A DNA stretch of 5,438 bases from Deltaproteobacteria bacterium (GTDB lineage: Bacteria > Desulfobacterota > Desulfarculia > Adiutricales > Adiutricaceae). A program made the translations under genes and the position numbers. The notes beneath the pieces were generated by a model. The model was not told the DNA's origin, searched no databases, and saw only the letters and a list, made by a program, of their open reading frames with translations. This document shows positions 1-5,370 of the stretch, piece by piece. The stretch lies in assembly GCA_031279525.1 (NCBI GenBank), contig JAITIH010000029.1, positions 1 to 5,438 of the forward strand. The letters run 5' to 3'. Positions within the stretch are counted from its first letter, which is position 1. Each line of letters starts with the position of its first letter.

Positions 1-67
1 TATAGGTCTTGTCTTTGACCTTTCTGGTAGTAGTAACTATATGGGCGACGGTTGATTTGTTCTTCAT
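1..67 (-). CDS. IS1634-type transposase, N-terminal fragment (runs off the left edge)
   Basis: Only the first 22 codons are in the window. They start at ATG (complement of 65-67) and read MKNKSTVAHIVTTTRK followed by VKDKTY. The motif of Thr-Thr-Arg-Lys, then x-Lys-Asp-Lys-x-Tyr, close to the N-terminus is what I remember from IS1634-family (IS4 superfamily DDE) transposases, where it precedes a Ser-His-Leu-Leu-Arg-Arg-Ser-Tyr-Arg segment that would lie outside this window. Such enzymes cut and paste their own insertion sequence. No strong Shine-Dalgarno is visible before the ATG (only GAG a few bases upstream), which is common for transposases. The gene and its upstream sequence are AT-rich, unlike every other gene here, consistent with acquired DNA. 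Whether the element is intact cannot be seen. The family call rests on a short peptide recognised from memory. Confidence 0.65.
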   Translation of the reverse strand, partial: MKNKSTVAHIVTTTRKVKDKTY

Positions 68-195
68 GTCTCAATATTACCGCTATCATTAAAAATATTA
101 AGCAAATTTTTTAAAAAAATTAGTACTGCAAATGCCCAGGGAAAAATATCTTCCTTCAAAAAAATACAATAAAATCAAGTAGTTATCTACAAGCG
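1..195. mobile_element. AT-rich end of an insertion sequence (upstream side of the transposase)
   Basis: The first ~190 bases are strikingly AT-rich, with long A and T runs (for example at 105-121 and 157-175), while the rest of the window is GC-rich. The transposase start lies inside this patch, so 68 to about 195 is best read as the 5' non-coding end of the same element, carrying its promoter and one terminal repeat. The exact terminus is not proven. A small inverted repeat, GTAG-TTAT-CTAC at 179-190, sits where the composition changes and could be near the tip. The partner terminus is outside the window, so neither terminal repeats nor target duplication can be compared. Confidence 0.5.
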
Positions 196-250
196 ACGTG
201 TATGGAGAGAAGAAAAGGAGTGGAACTTCAGCTTAAGCGTTCGCCTCTTA

Positions 251-285
251 GGGGAACCAAAGCTCGTTTAAGGAATTGGTTCCCC
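251..285. repeat. Perfect 10-bp inverted repeat (hairpin, 15-nt loop)
   Basis: GGGGAACCAA at 251-260 is the exact reverse complement of TTGGTTCCCC at 276-285, with a 15-nt loop between them. Six of the ten pairs are G-C, so the RNA from either strand should fold stably. Neither strand has a T-tract after the stem, so it is not a normal intrinsic terminator. It lies about 55 bp inside host-like sequence from the probable end of the insertion sequence. Its role is unknown. Confidence 0.7.
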
Positions 286-428
286 AGGGAGTTAGCGAGC
301 CATTGGGGCCATTCTAGTTTTGGGGAGCCCGTCGCCCCGAGGCTTCTGGCTCCGTGAGGATTTTTGGGCGCCCTAATGGGTTTTGGCTTGGGGGGGTCCC
401 GGAGGCTTTAGTGGGTTCTGGCTGAGGC

Positions 429-442
429 GGGCCCCGGGGCCC
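429..442. repeat. 14-bp perfect GC-only palindrome
   Basis: GGGCCCCGGGGCCC reads identically on both strands with no loop. It is the longest uninterrupted perfect palindrome I noticed in the window and lies in the gene-free stretch. It could be a product of the local GGCC/GGGCC word bias. No function is inferred. Confidence 0.6.
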
Positions 443-747
443 TTTGGGCTTTGGCTAAAGGGCTCTAAGGCGCATTTGGGGGCTATAAGGCCTTGGGCCC
501 GGCCAGGCTTGGCCTTTGGGGCGAACTTGGGGCGACTAAAATTAGCGCGGTTGATTAGGGAACGTGGGGCGGCCCAAGGATTTTCCCCCGGCTCCGGCGG
601 AAAAAACGAAAAAATTTTTGGTTAAGGGAATGGCGTGGGAAATTTAAGTCCGCTATAATTTAAGCCGCGTTGGCTGGCGATAAGGCCTAAATGGCGGTTA
701 TTAGCGCGTTTAGCCTAAGCGATGAGGCCCGAGCTGGCCTTAAATCT

Positions 748-1176
748 TCACTTGGGGCGGTTAAGGCCCTCAGGCGGCTCCGAGGACCTGGGGCCTTCCT
801 TAAGGTCTAGGCAGCGACCGTCAAAGTCTTTCCAGCTTTTGCCGCCCAAAGGCCCGCAGAATTGCGGGTCGTCCACCGGCATGGCCCCGATGCTCTCCCC
901 TGTGCAGCCTTTCCATTGGAAACAGGTGCCCCGATCGTAAGGATTGGGCCGGGCGACCGGCCAAAGCCTCGGCTCGGACGCGGCCAGGCCGAGAGCTCTT
1001 AAAGAACGCGGCGAGGGGGTAGGGAAGAGGCCCGAAAGAGCCATATTTGGCCTTTGGCTCTCTTGCGGCCGGGCGAGCCCTAGCCCGGGCCAAAGAGAAA
1101 TGGCCAAGATCAGCCCCGCGAAAGTTAATGGGAGCAAGGCCAAAAGGGCCAAGCGGCTTTTGGGGGACGTGGCCAA
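748..1176 (-). CDS. Small exported four-cysteine protein, unknown function
   Basis: This is a 142-residue product that I do not recognise as a named family. The start is TTG (complement of 1174-1176), chosen because a perfect AGGAGG lies 7 nt upstream; no ATG gives a comparable arrangement. Residues 1-35 look like a signal peptide: a basic Lys-Ser-Arg n-region, a long Leu/Ala/Ile-rich core (about 9-34), and a likely cleavage after Gly-Leu-Ala35. No lipobox cysteine is present, so the product should be periplasmic or secreted, unless the core stays as a membrane anchor. Residues 36-82 are Pro/Arg/Leu-rich and probably disordered. The C-terminal part carries four cysteines (85, 91, 107, 122) in the contexts GTCFQWKGCTGE, DPQFCGPLGGKSW and FDGRC, with Trp88 and Trp115, suggesting a small disulfide-bonded module. 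The gene begins 13 nt after the helicase stop, so it is probably co-transcribed with it; any functional tie is unproven. Confidence 0.65.
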   Translation of the reverse strand: MATSPKSRLALLALLPLTFAGLILAISLWPGLGLARPQESQRPNMALSGLFPTPSPRSLRALGLAASEPRLWPVARPNPYDRGTCFQWKGCTGESIGAMPVDDPQFCGPLGGKSWKDFDGRCLDLKEGPRSSEPPEGLNRPK

Positions 1177-1183
1177 GGGCGGG

Positions 1184-1189
1184 CCTCCT
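1184..1189 (-). promoter_or_regulatory. Perfect Shine-Dalgarno (AGGAGG) deciding a TTG start
   Basis: On the minus strand the helicase stop TAA (1190-1192) is followed directly by AGGAGG, a 7-nt spacer, and then TTG at 1174-1176. This is the strongest ribosome-binding site in the window. It supports both the reality of the small downstream gene and its TTG start, and implies translation coupled to, or restarting after, the helicase. Confidence 0.75.
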
Positions 1190-3325
1190 TTAAGGGGCTA
1201 CGCGCTTTATGGGCGCGTCCAATCTTAGGCTTCTCGCGGTGGGGAGGTCGTCGAACTTAATCACGTAGACGCGGGCGTTCAGGTCGACCTTGACGATCCG
1301 GCCCAGGCCGAAGGCCTGGTGGACGACTTGGGCGCCCTCGGGCAAGATGTCGTCTAAGGACAGGTTGGCCAGGCGGCTGGGATGGCTCTTGGGGAAAATG
1401 GAGTCTTCCACCGGGTTGACGAAGTCCAGGTTTTCTCGGCCCATCTCGATTAGGAAGCGGGAAGGGGTTTTCCAGTGGCCGTCTAAGGTCTTGCCGGCTG
1501 AGTCGGATAGGTAAAGGGCGTCGATGGCCCGGGTCATGGCCACGTAAGCTAAGCGCCTTTCCTCCTCGACGTCCTCAGGATCGTGGCTGCGCCGGCTGGG
1601 CAAGACGCCCTCGGACAGGCCCATGAGGAAGACCCGCTTAAACTCGAGGCCCTTGGCCGCGTGGATGGTCATGAGCTTGACGGACTCATGGGACTTTTCC
1701 TTATCGACGTCGCTAAAAAGGGCGGCCCGGACCAAAAAGTCTTCCAAGGTCGCCTCCTCGTCTTTGGCGAAGGCCGCCAGCGACCGCTTAAGGTCGGCCA
1801 CGTTGTCGAGCCTTTCCTGCTCGCCCTGGAGGCGGATGTAGGTCTCGTAGCCGGAAAGGTCTAAAATGGTCTGCAAAAGGTTGTCTAGGGATGCGTGGGC
1901 CCGCATCGCTCGGGCCTTTTCGATGGCCAAGACGTACTCCCTGGCCTTGGTCCCTTTCAGCCTTTCCTCGCCTAAGCGGTTTTTTAGGGCCTGGTAAAGG
2001 GAAATGCCCAGGTTCTCGGCCACGTCCCTTAGGTAGCTTAAGGTCTTTTTGCCTATCTTCCGGCGGGGGACGTTGTGGGTGCGCAGGAAAGCGGCGTCGT
2101 CGCCGTAGGCGATCATGCGCAGGTAGCAGACGACGTCCTTGACCTCCCGGCGGCGGTAAAACTCCACCCCGCTAAAAATTTGGTAAGGGATCTTCTTTTC
2201 CGTCAGGCGCTCTTCGATATCGCGGGTCACGTAGCTGTGGGCTCGGTAAAGGATGGCCACGTCGCTTAGGGAGACCTGGCTTTTCCTAAGTTTTTCAATC
2301 TCCTGGCAGACCCACTCGTTTTCCTGGCTATCGGTCTTGGCGTGGCAGTAGACGGGCTTGGGGCCATCGGGGTTATTGGCCTTTAAGATCCGGGGCACGC
2401 GGAGGGAGTTGCGCTGGATTAGGCTGTCGGCCACGGCCAGGATCTGCGGGGTGGAGCGGTAGTTGAGGCCTAAGTCGATGACGGCGGCGTTTGGGTAAAT
2501 TTTGGTAAAGTCCAAAAAAAGCCTAACGTGGGCCCCACGCCAGGTGTAAATGGTCTGGTCCGGGTCGCCGACGATGAAGATGTTGCCGTGGCCGCCGGCT
2601 AGAAGGCGGGCCAGCTCGTATTGGCGGGCGCTGACGTCTTGGAACTCGTCGACCATGACGTATTGCATTTTCTTTTGCCATTTCTGGCGGATTTCAGGAA
2701 AGCCCTGGAGGATATAGATGGTAAAGGCGATGAGGTCGTTAAAGTCGAGGCCAAATAGCTTTTTTTGCTCGTAAACGTAGCGCAAGAAGATCGCGTCGTC
2801 CCTATCGGCGGCGGTTAAATAATCTTTCTTCAGCTCCTCGTTGTCCATTAAATAAAAATAGTCGATATAAGAGACGGCCTTAAGTTTTCTGGCCTCTAAG
2901 ATCGAGTCCAGGGCTTGCTTGACGGTCAGATCCTTAAGACCTAAAAACATGTCCTCGAAAATTTGGCTTAGGATTTGTTTCTGGTCTTCGGGATCTAAGA
3001 TGACGAAGTTTTGGGGAAAATTGACGACGTTGATTTCTTCATGCAAAAATCTGACGCAGAAAGAGTGGAAGGTGCAGATGAAGCCTAGGTCCATGTCGCC
3101 CAGGTAGTCCCGGACCCGGCGCCGCATCTCGTTGGCCGCCTTGTTGGTGAAGGTCGAGGTCAAAATCTGGCCCGGGGGGACCCCGTAGCGGTCGACCAGG
3201 TAGCAATAGCGGCTGGTCAGGGCCCGGGTCTTGCCGGCGCCGGGCCCGGCCGCCACCCGCACCGGCCCCTCGGTGGTCGTGACCGCCTTTTTTTGGCTCT
3301 CGTTTAAGCCTACCAAATAGTCCAT
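1190..3325 (-). CDS. PcrA/UvrD-type ATP-dependent DNA helicase (superfamily 1A)
   Basis: This complete 711-residue product matches the usual 700-730 residues of PcrA/UvrD, 3'-5' DNA helicases that use ATP to unwind DNA in repair and to clear stalled replication or transcription complexes. Visible motifs in order: Q-motif LNESQKKAV (7-15); Walker A AGPGAGKT (26-33); motif Ia TFTNKAANEM (58-67); TFHSF (85-89); motif II DEFQD (226-230); motif III GDPDQTIYTWRGA (253-265); motif IV NYRST (288-292); motif V TIHAAKGLEF (553-562); motif VI EEERRLAYVAMTRA (587-600). Residues 660-709, with HQAFGLGRIV, match the Tudor-like C-terminal domain that binds RNA polymerase in PcrA/UvrD. No key residue is missing. 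The start is ATG at 3323-3325, nine bases after AAGG. A TTG seven codons earlier directly follows a stop and lacks a ribosome site. PcrA, UvrD or a Rep-like paralogue cannot be told apart, so no symbol is given. Confidence 0.95.
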   Translation of the reverse strand: MDYLVGLNESQKKAVTTTEGPVRVAAGPGAGKTRALTSRYCYLVDRYGVPPGQILTSTFTNKAANEMRRRVRDYLGDMDLGFICTFHSFCVRFLHEEINVVNFPQNFVILDPEDQKQILSQIFEDMFLGLKDLTVKQALDSILEARKLKAVSYIDYFYLMDNEELKKDYLTAADRDDAIFLRYVYEQKKLFGLDFNDLIAFTIYILQGFPEIRQKWQKKMQYVMVDEFQDVSARQYELARLLAGGHGNIFIVGDPDQTIYTWRGAHVRLFLDFTKIYPNAAVIDLGLNYRSTPQILAVADSLIQRNSLRVPRILKANNPDGPKPVYCHAKTDSQENEWVCQEIEKLRKSQVSLSDVAILYRAHSYVTRDIEERLTEKKIPYQIFSGVEFYRRREVKDVVCYLRMIAYGDDAAFLRTHNVPRRKIGKKTLSYLRDVAENLGISLYQALKNRLGEERLKGTKAREYVLAIEKARAMRAHASLDNLLQTILDLSGYETYIRLQGEQERLDNVADLKRSLAAFAKDEEATLEDFLVRAALFSDVDKEKSHESVKLMTIHAAKGLEFKRVFLMGLSEGVLPSRRSHDPEDVEEERRLAYVAMTRAIDALYLSDSAGKTLDGHWKTPSRFLIEMGRENLDFVNPVEDSIFPKSHPSRLANLSLDDILPEGAQVVHQAFGLGRIVKVDLNARVYVIKFDDLPTARSLRLDAPIKRVAP

Positions 3326-3334
3326 GCTCGCTAG

Positions 3335-3338
3335 CCTT
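3335..3338 (-). promoter_or_regulatory. Ribosome-binding site deciding the helicase start
   Basis: On the minus strand AAGG lies nine bases before ATG (3323-3325), within the order AAGG-CTAGCGAGC-ATG. The fusion gene has nearly the same arrangement, AAGG-GTAGCGGGT-ATG, with the same nine-base spacer. This favours the ATG over the TTG at 3344-3346, because this AAGG would lie inside the coding region if the TTG were used. Confidence 0.6.
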
Positions 3339-3363
3339 GAGGTCAACTAAGCCGGCTCGCCAT

Positions 3364-3387
3364 TTAAGGCTCGCCGGCCTTAAGGCC
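3364..3387. repeat. Nested palindromes in the helicase leader
   Basis: GGCCTTAAGGCC at 3376-3387 is a perfect 12-bp palindrome. TTAAGGC at 3364-3370 can also pair with GCCTTAA at 3377-3383 across a 6-nt loop. The two structures are mutually exclusive because they share bases. They lie about 40-60 bases before the helicase ATG, in the predicted leader. A regulatory role is possible, but the same words recur throughout this intergenic stretch, so chance is a serious alternative. Confidence 0.45.
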
Positions 3388-3578
3388 AAACAATCGGGTC
3401 GGGCGGCCCGCCTAAGCCAGTTTAGCCCCAAAAGGGCCATAAGGCCCGGCGGCCAGCTTCCGACGATCTTTGTCGAAACGTCAAAAGGCCGGGCCAATTT
3501 CTCAGAGTAATTGTAAAGCTTGGCCCAAAAATAGCCCTTGGAAATGGCCTCAAAAGGCCGCCCTAAGGGCCCCGCTTA

Positions 3579-3607
3579 ACTATATTATGCCAGGCGAGGC
3601 CCGGCAA
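3579..3607 (-). promoter_or_regulatory. Candidate sigma-70-type promoter for the helicase and secreted-protein genes
   Basis: On the minus strand TTGCCG (3602-3607) and TATAGT (3579-3584) are separated by exactly 17 bases. They match the consensus TTGACA and TATAAT at four and five of six positions. The AT-rich -10 patch stands out in GC-rich surroundings. Transcription would begin near 3572, giving a leader of roughly 245 nt before the helicase ATG. This is a sequence match only; a closer promoter cannot be excluded. Confidence 0.5.
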
Positions 3608-3670
3608 AACGTCGAAATTTGGCTTATTTTTCCGGGATAACTTTTATTTTGGCCCCAGGTTCCCTAAAGC

Positions 3671-3721
3671 CGTCTTTGGCTTTGGCCGTCCTTTTGGCTT
3701 TGGCCGCCCATTTGGCCCGGC
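3671..3721. repeat. Short imperfect tandem repeat, three units of 16-18 bp
   Basis: Plus-strand units are CGTCTTTGGCTTTGGC (3671-3686), CGTCCTTTTGGCTTTGGC (3687-3704) and CGCCCATTTGGCCCGGC (3705-3721). The first two differ only by a two-base insertion; the third is more diverged. The repeat lies between the end of the fusion gene and the helicase promoter. It could be slippage-prone neutral spacer; no binding protein is suggested. Confidence 0.6.
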
Positions 3722-3759
3722 TAGGGCCAATGGAGACCTTAGCCTTATCTTAGGCCTTC

Positions 3760-3796
3760 TTTTGGCCTTAGCCAAACTAGGCCGTTAAGGCCAAAA
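3760..3796. repeat. Perfect 11-bp inverted repeat after the fusion-gene stop
   Basis: TTTTGGCCTTA (3760-3770) is the exact reverse complement of TAAGGCCAAAA (3786-3796), with a 15-nt loop. On the minus strand the stem begins 8 nt after the TAA of the fusion gene, where a terminator would be expected. The transcript would carry U's before the stem and A's after it, the reverse of an intrinsic terminator, and GAAGGCC follows. It may stabilise the 3' end or be a protein site; calling it a terminator is not supported. Confidence 0.6.
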
Positions 3797-3804
3797 CTAG
3801 CCCC

Positions 3805-5349
3805 TTAAGGGAGCTTGGCTTTATCCTGCTGGTAGTCTAAGCCCTTTACCAGGCAGTGCCAGGCCCTTTCCAGTTGGCCGCCTAAGTAAAAGGCGTGGCC
3901 TAGGTCGGAGACGGCCAGGTGGCCGGTCAAGGCCTGGATCAGCTCGGCCGGGGTGCGGCCCCGGTACTCGGCGATCATTTCGTCGTCGTGGTCGTGCTGC
4001 CAGACGACTATTTCCTTATTTTCCGGGTCGATGGCCAGCTTGAAATAGCCGTTGGGGTCTTTTTTCATCTTGTAGGGCCGCTTTGGGTACTCGTCTAAAA
4101 GGCCGATCACCTCGGTCAGCTCCGAAGGGGCGAGCGAGATGGACTGGGACACGACGGTCAGCTGGCCTGGGACTAGGTCATTAGGCTCGGTCCGATTCGG
4201 GCTCTCGTTGGCTTTTTGGCAGACGTGGGCCATGAGGCCGTAAAGGCCGAAGCAGTTGATCGGCCAGGCCCGGGCCCCGTTGTGGGAGCGAAAGGTGGCG
4301 GTCAGGTGGACGAGATTCTGGATCTTCCGAAAAAAAACGCTGACCAAGCAGGGGGAGTCGGAACCCTCGGGGTCCTTAAGGTTGTCCCACAAGGTCGCGT
4401 AGGCGTGGCGGGAGTCTAGGCTCTGGGCCAGATCCTGGCTGATCTGGGCCAAAAGGTTTCGGCCAAAGTAGGCCCCTAGGCGGTGGCCGTAGGTGTAGCT
4501 GGACTTTTCGACCAAAAGCTCGCTTCTTAAAAGGTCGGCCTGGTATTCCTTAATTTGGGACATGGGAAGGTTGTGGCGGGCCACTTCCTCCGGAGCGTAT
4601 TGGCCAGGGCGCCGAATGACGACCTTGACGTTTAAAAGCTCGTATCTCTCCTTACCGTTCCTTAAGCTAATCAGGGGTCCGAAGCGGTACAGGCGGTAAA
4701 GGAGCTCGTCCCAGCCGTCCAAAATCGCGTCGGCCACGACGACGTGGCCGGCCAGCTCGGACGGGTAAGTCACGGTCAAGGGCTTGGGCAGGGGGATGGC
4801 GGGGGCTCGTTCGGTCGGGGCGGGGTCCCTAGGGACGTAGGATTCCAAAAACTTGACCAGCCTTTGGGGGTTGACGTTGTCGACCTCCTTGGTCCAATCT
4901 TCAATATGGGGCGGGTCTAGGAAGAACTCCGGCTGGATCAGCGCGTCTAGGCCGTGGGACGACTCGGCCCCTTCGATGCTTAGCTTCTCCAACTCTTCTT
5001 GGTGGCCGTCCTCGAAAACGTACAATTGTTTCTGGCCGGTCTTAACCACCCTGCGGGCGAAAAAATTGACCAGGTGCTCCACCGCCCCGGAAAAGTCCTT
5101 GCCCAACAGGATGACCGTGTCGATCTGCGGGTTGTGGTGGAGGTTTCTTAGCATGATTTTGAGCCCGCCCCCGTAAAGGCCGCCCACGAGGCTTATGGGC
5201 GAGTCCTCGCCCAATAGTTGAGGAGCCGCCTCGCCCCAAACTCTCTCTAAGTGGCTGACCGGAGTCCACAGGCTACAGACGGCCACCGTCCCTTTGGGGT
5301 TGATCAGCCTGACTTTATTGGCCTCGACCGCCCACCGAAATTCAAGCAT
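3805..5349 (-). CDS. MtrA-like / thymidylate-synthase-like / DUF4346 fusion protein
   Basis: This 514-residue product has no signal peptide or membrane segment and is probably cytoplasmic. Residues ~15-110 (NPKGTVAVCSLW at 18-29, then SLVGGLYGGGLKIMLRNL and VILLGKDFSGA) resemble subunit A of methyl-tetrahydromethanopterin:CoM methyltransferase. A Pro-rich linker (~172-195) follows. Residues ~200-420 resemble methanogen-type thymidylate synthase, which methylates dUMP: YTYGHRL (285-291), SRHA (313-316), SPCL with presumed nucleophile Cys334, FRSHN (353-357) and Asn365. Residues ~428-512 (DPNGYF, HAFYLGGQLERA, GLDYQQDK) resemble DUF4346. Compared with typical enzymes, the second Arg of Ser-Arg-Arg-Ala is His315, the Asp after Arg-Ser is Asn357, and the His-x-Tyr near SQSISLAP (401-408) is absent, so activity or substrate may differ. 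ATG (5347-5349) is the first possible start after an in-frame stop and follows GAAGG by nine bases. Domain calls are from memory of the families; the enzymatic role is unproven. Confidence 0.8.
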   Translation of the reverse strand: MLEFRWAVEANKVRLINPKGTVAVCSLWTPVSHLERVWGEAAPQLLGEDSPISLVGGLYGGGLKIMLRNLHHNPQIDTVILLGKDFSGAVEHLVNFFARRVVKTGQKQLYVFEDGHQEELEKLSIEGAESSHGLDALIQPEFFLDPPHIEDWTKEVDNVNPQRLVKFLESYVPRDPAPTERAPAIPLPKPLTVTYPSELAGHVVVADAILDGWDELLYRLYRFGPLISLRNGKERYELLNVKVVIRRPGQYAPEEVARHNLPMSQIKEYQADLLRSELLVEKSSYTYGHRLGAYFGRNLLAQISQDLAQSLDSRHAYATLWDNLKDPEGSDSPCLVSVFFRKIQNLVHLTATFRSHNGARAWPINCFGLYGLMAHVCQKANESPNRTEPNDLVPGQLTVVSQSISLAPSELTEVIGLLDEYPKRPYKMKKDPNGYFKLAIDPENKEIVVWQHDHDDEMIAEYRGRTPAELIQALTGHLAVSDLGHAFYLGGQLERAWHCLVKGLDYQQDKAKLP

Positions 5350-5358
5350 ACCCGCTAC

Positions 5359-5363
5359 CCTTC
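5359..5363 (-). promoter_or_regulatory. Ribosome-binding site of the fusion gene
   Basis: GAAGG on the minus strand lies nine bases before ATG (5347-5349) and inside the 21-nt gap after the upstream TAA. It fixes the start together with the absence of any other start codon between that stop and the ATG. Confidence 0.55.
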
Positions 5364-5370
5364 GTCGGGC

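Larger units (their letters stand above)
196..747. other. Gene-free stretch between the insertion sequence and the secreted-protein gene
   Basis: No reading frame here looks coding. The sequence is G-rich on the plus strand and made of repeated short words (TTTGGC, GGCC, TAAGG, GGGGC), with an oligo-A/T patch at 601-619. It holds the hairpin at 251-285, a palindrome at 429-442 and a small stem at 725-740 just downstream of the secreted-protein stop codon. None of the stems is followed by a T-run on the strand where a terminator would be needed, so the end of the minus-strand transcript is not located. It may be decayed coding DNA or neutral spacer. Confidence 0.6.
3326..3804. other. Gene-free stretch between the fusion gene and the helicase
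   Basis: These 479 bases hold no gene I can support. From right to left they contain a hairpin just after the fusion-gene stop (3760-3796), an imperfect tandem repeat (3671-3721), a sigma-70-like promoter facing the helicase (3579-3607) and palindromes in the helicase leader (3364-3387). The sequence is dominated by GGCC, TTTGG and TTAAGG words. A minus-strand frame stays open across the promoter-proximal part and into the helicase in another frame, but it lacks a convincing start or family signature. Confidence 0.6.

Noticed and set aside
202..357. Plus-strand 51-codon frame starting ATG, spanning the hairpin at 251-285
   Set aside because: There is no ribosome site before the ATG, the 10-bp hairpin lies within it, and the product is not recognisable. 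The frame probably stays open by chance.
383..625. Plus-strand frame of 80 codons in the gene-free stretch
   Set aside because: It starts at TTG with no Shine-Dalgarno. The product is Gly/Leu/Pro/Arg-rich low complexity that follows the local GGGC/TTTGG word bias.
654..659. Perfect TATAAT on the plus strand
   Set aside because: No acceptable -35 box lies 16-18 bases upstream, there is no extended -10 TG, and no plus-strand gene follows.
725..740. Small stem (AGGCC/GGCCT, 6-nt loop) as a terminator for the secreted-protein gene
   Set aside because: The stem is only five pairs and is not followed by a T-run on the minus strand. Such GGCC stems are frequent here by composition.
821..1228. Other frames over the secreted-protein gene (821-1093 minus, 944-1228 plus)
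   Set aside because: They are out-of-frame shadows of the 748-1176 gene, which alone has a signal peptide and AGGAGG. The 944-1228 frame also runs antisense over the end of the helicase.
3344..3346. TTG as the helicase start (718 residues)
   Set aside because: It directly follows an in-frame TAG and has no ribosome site. The ATG at 3323-3325 has AAGG nine bases upstream and places the Q-motif at the usual distance from the N-terminus.
3039..3497. Minus-strand frame of 152 codons overlapping the helicase 5' end, open upstream to about 3570
   Set aside because: Most of its length is the helicase read in another frame and gives low-complexity Pro/Gly/Arg/Leu sequence. The non-overlapping part has only a TTG start without a ribosome site and no family signature. 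The helicase frame has all its motifs.
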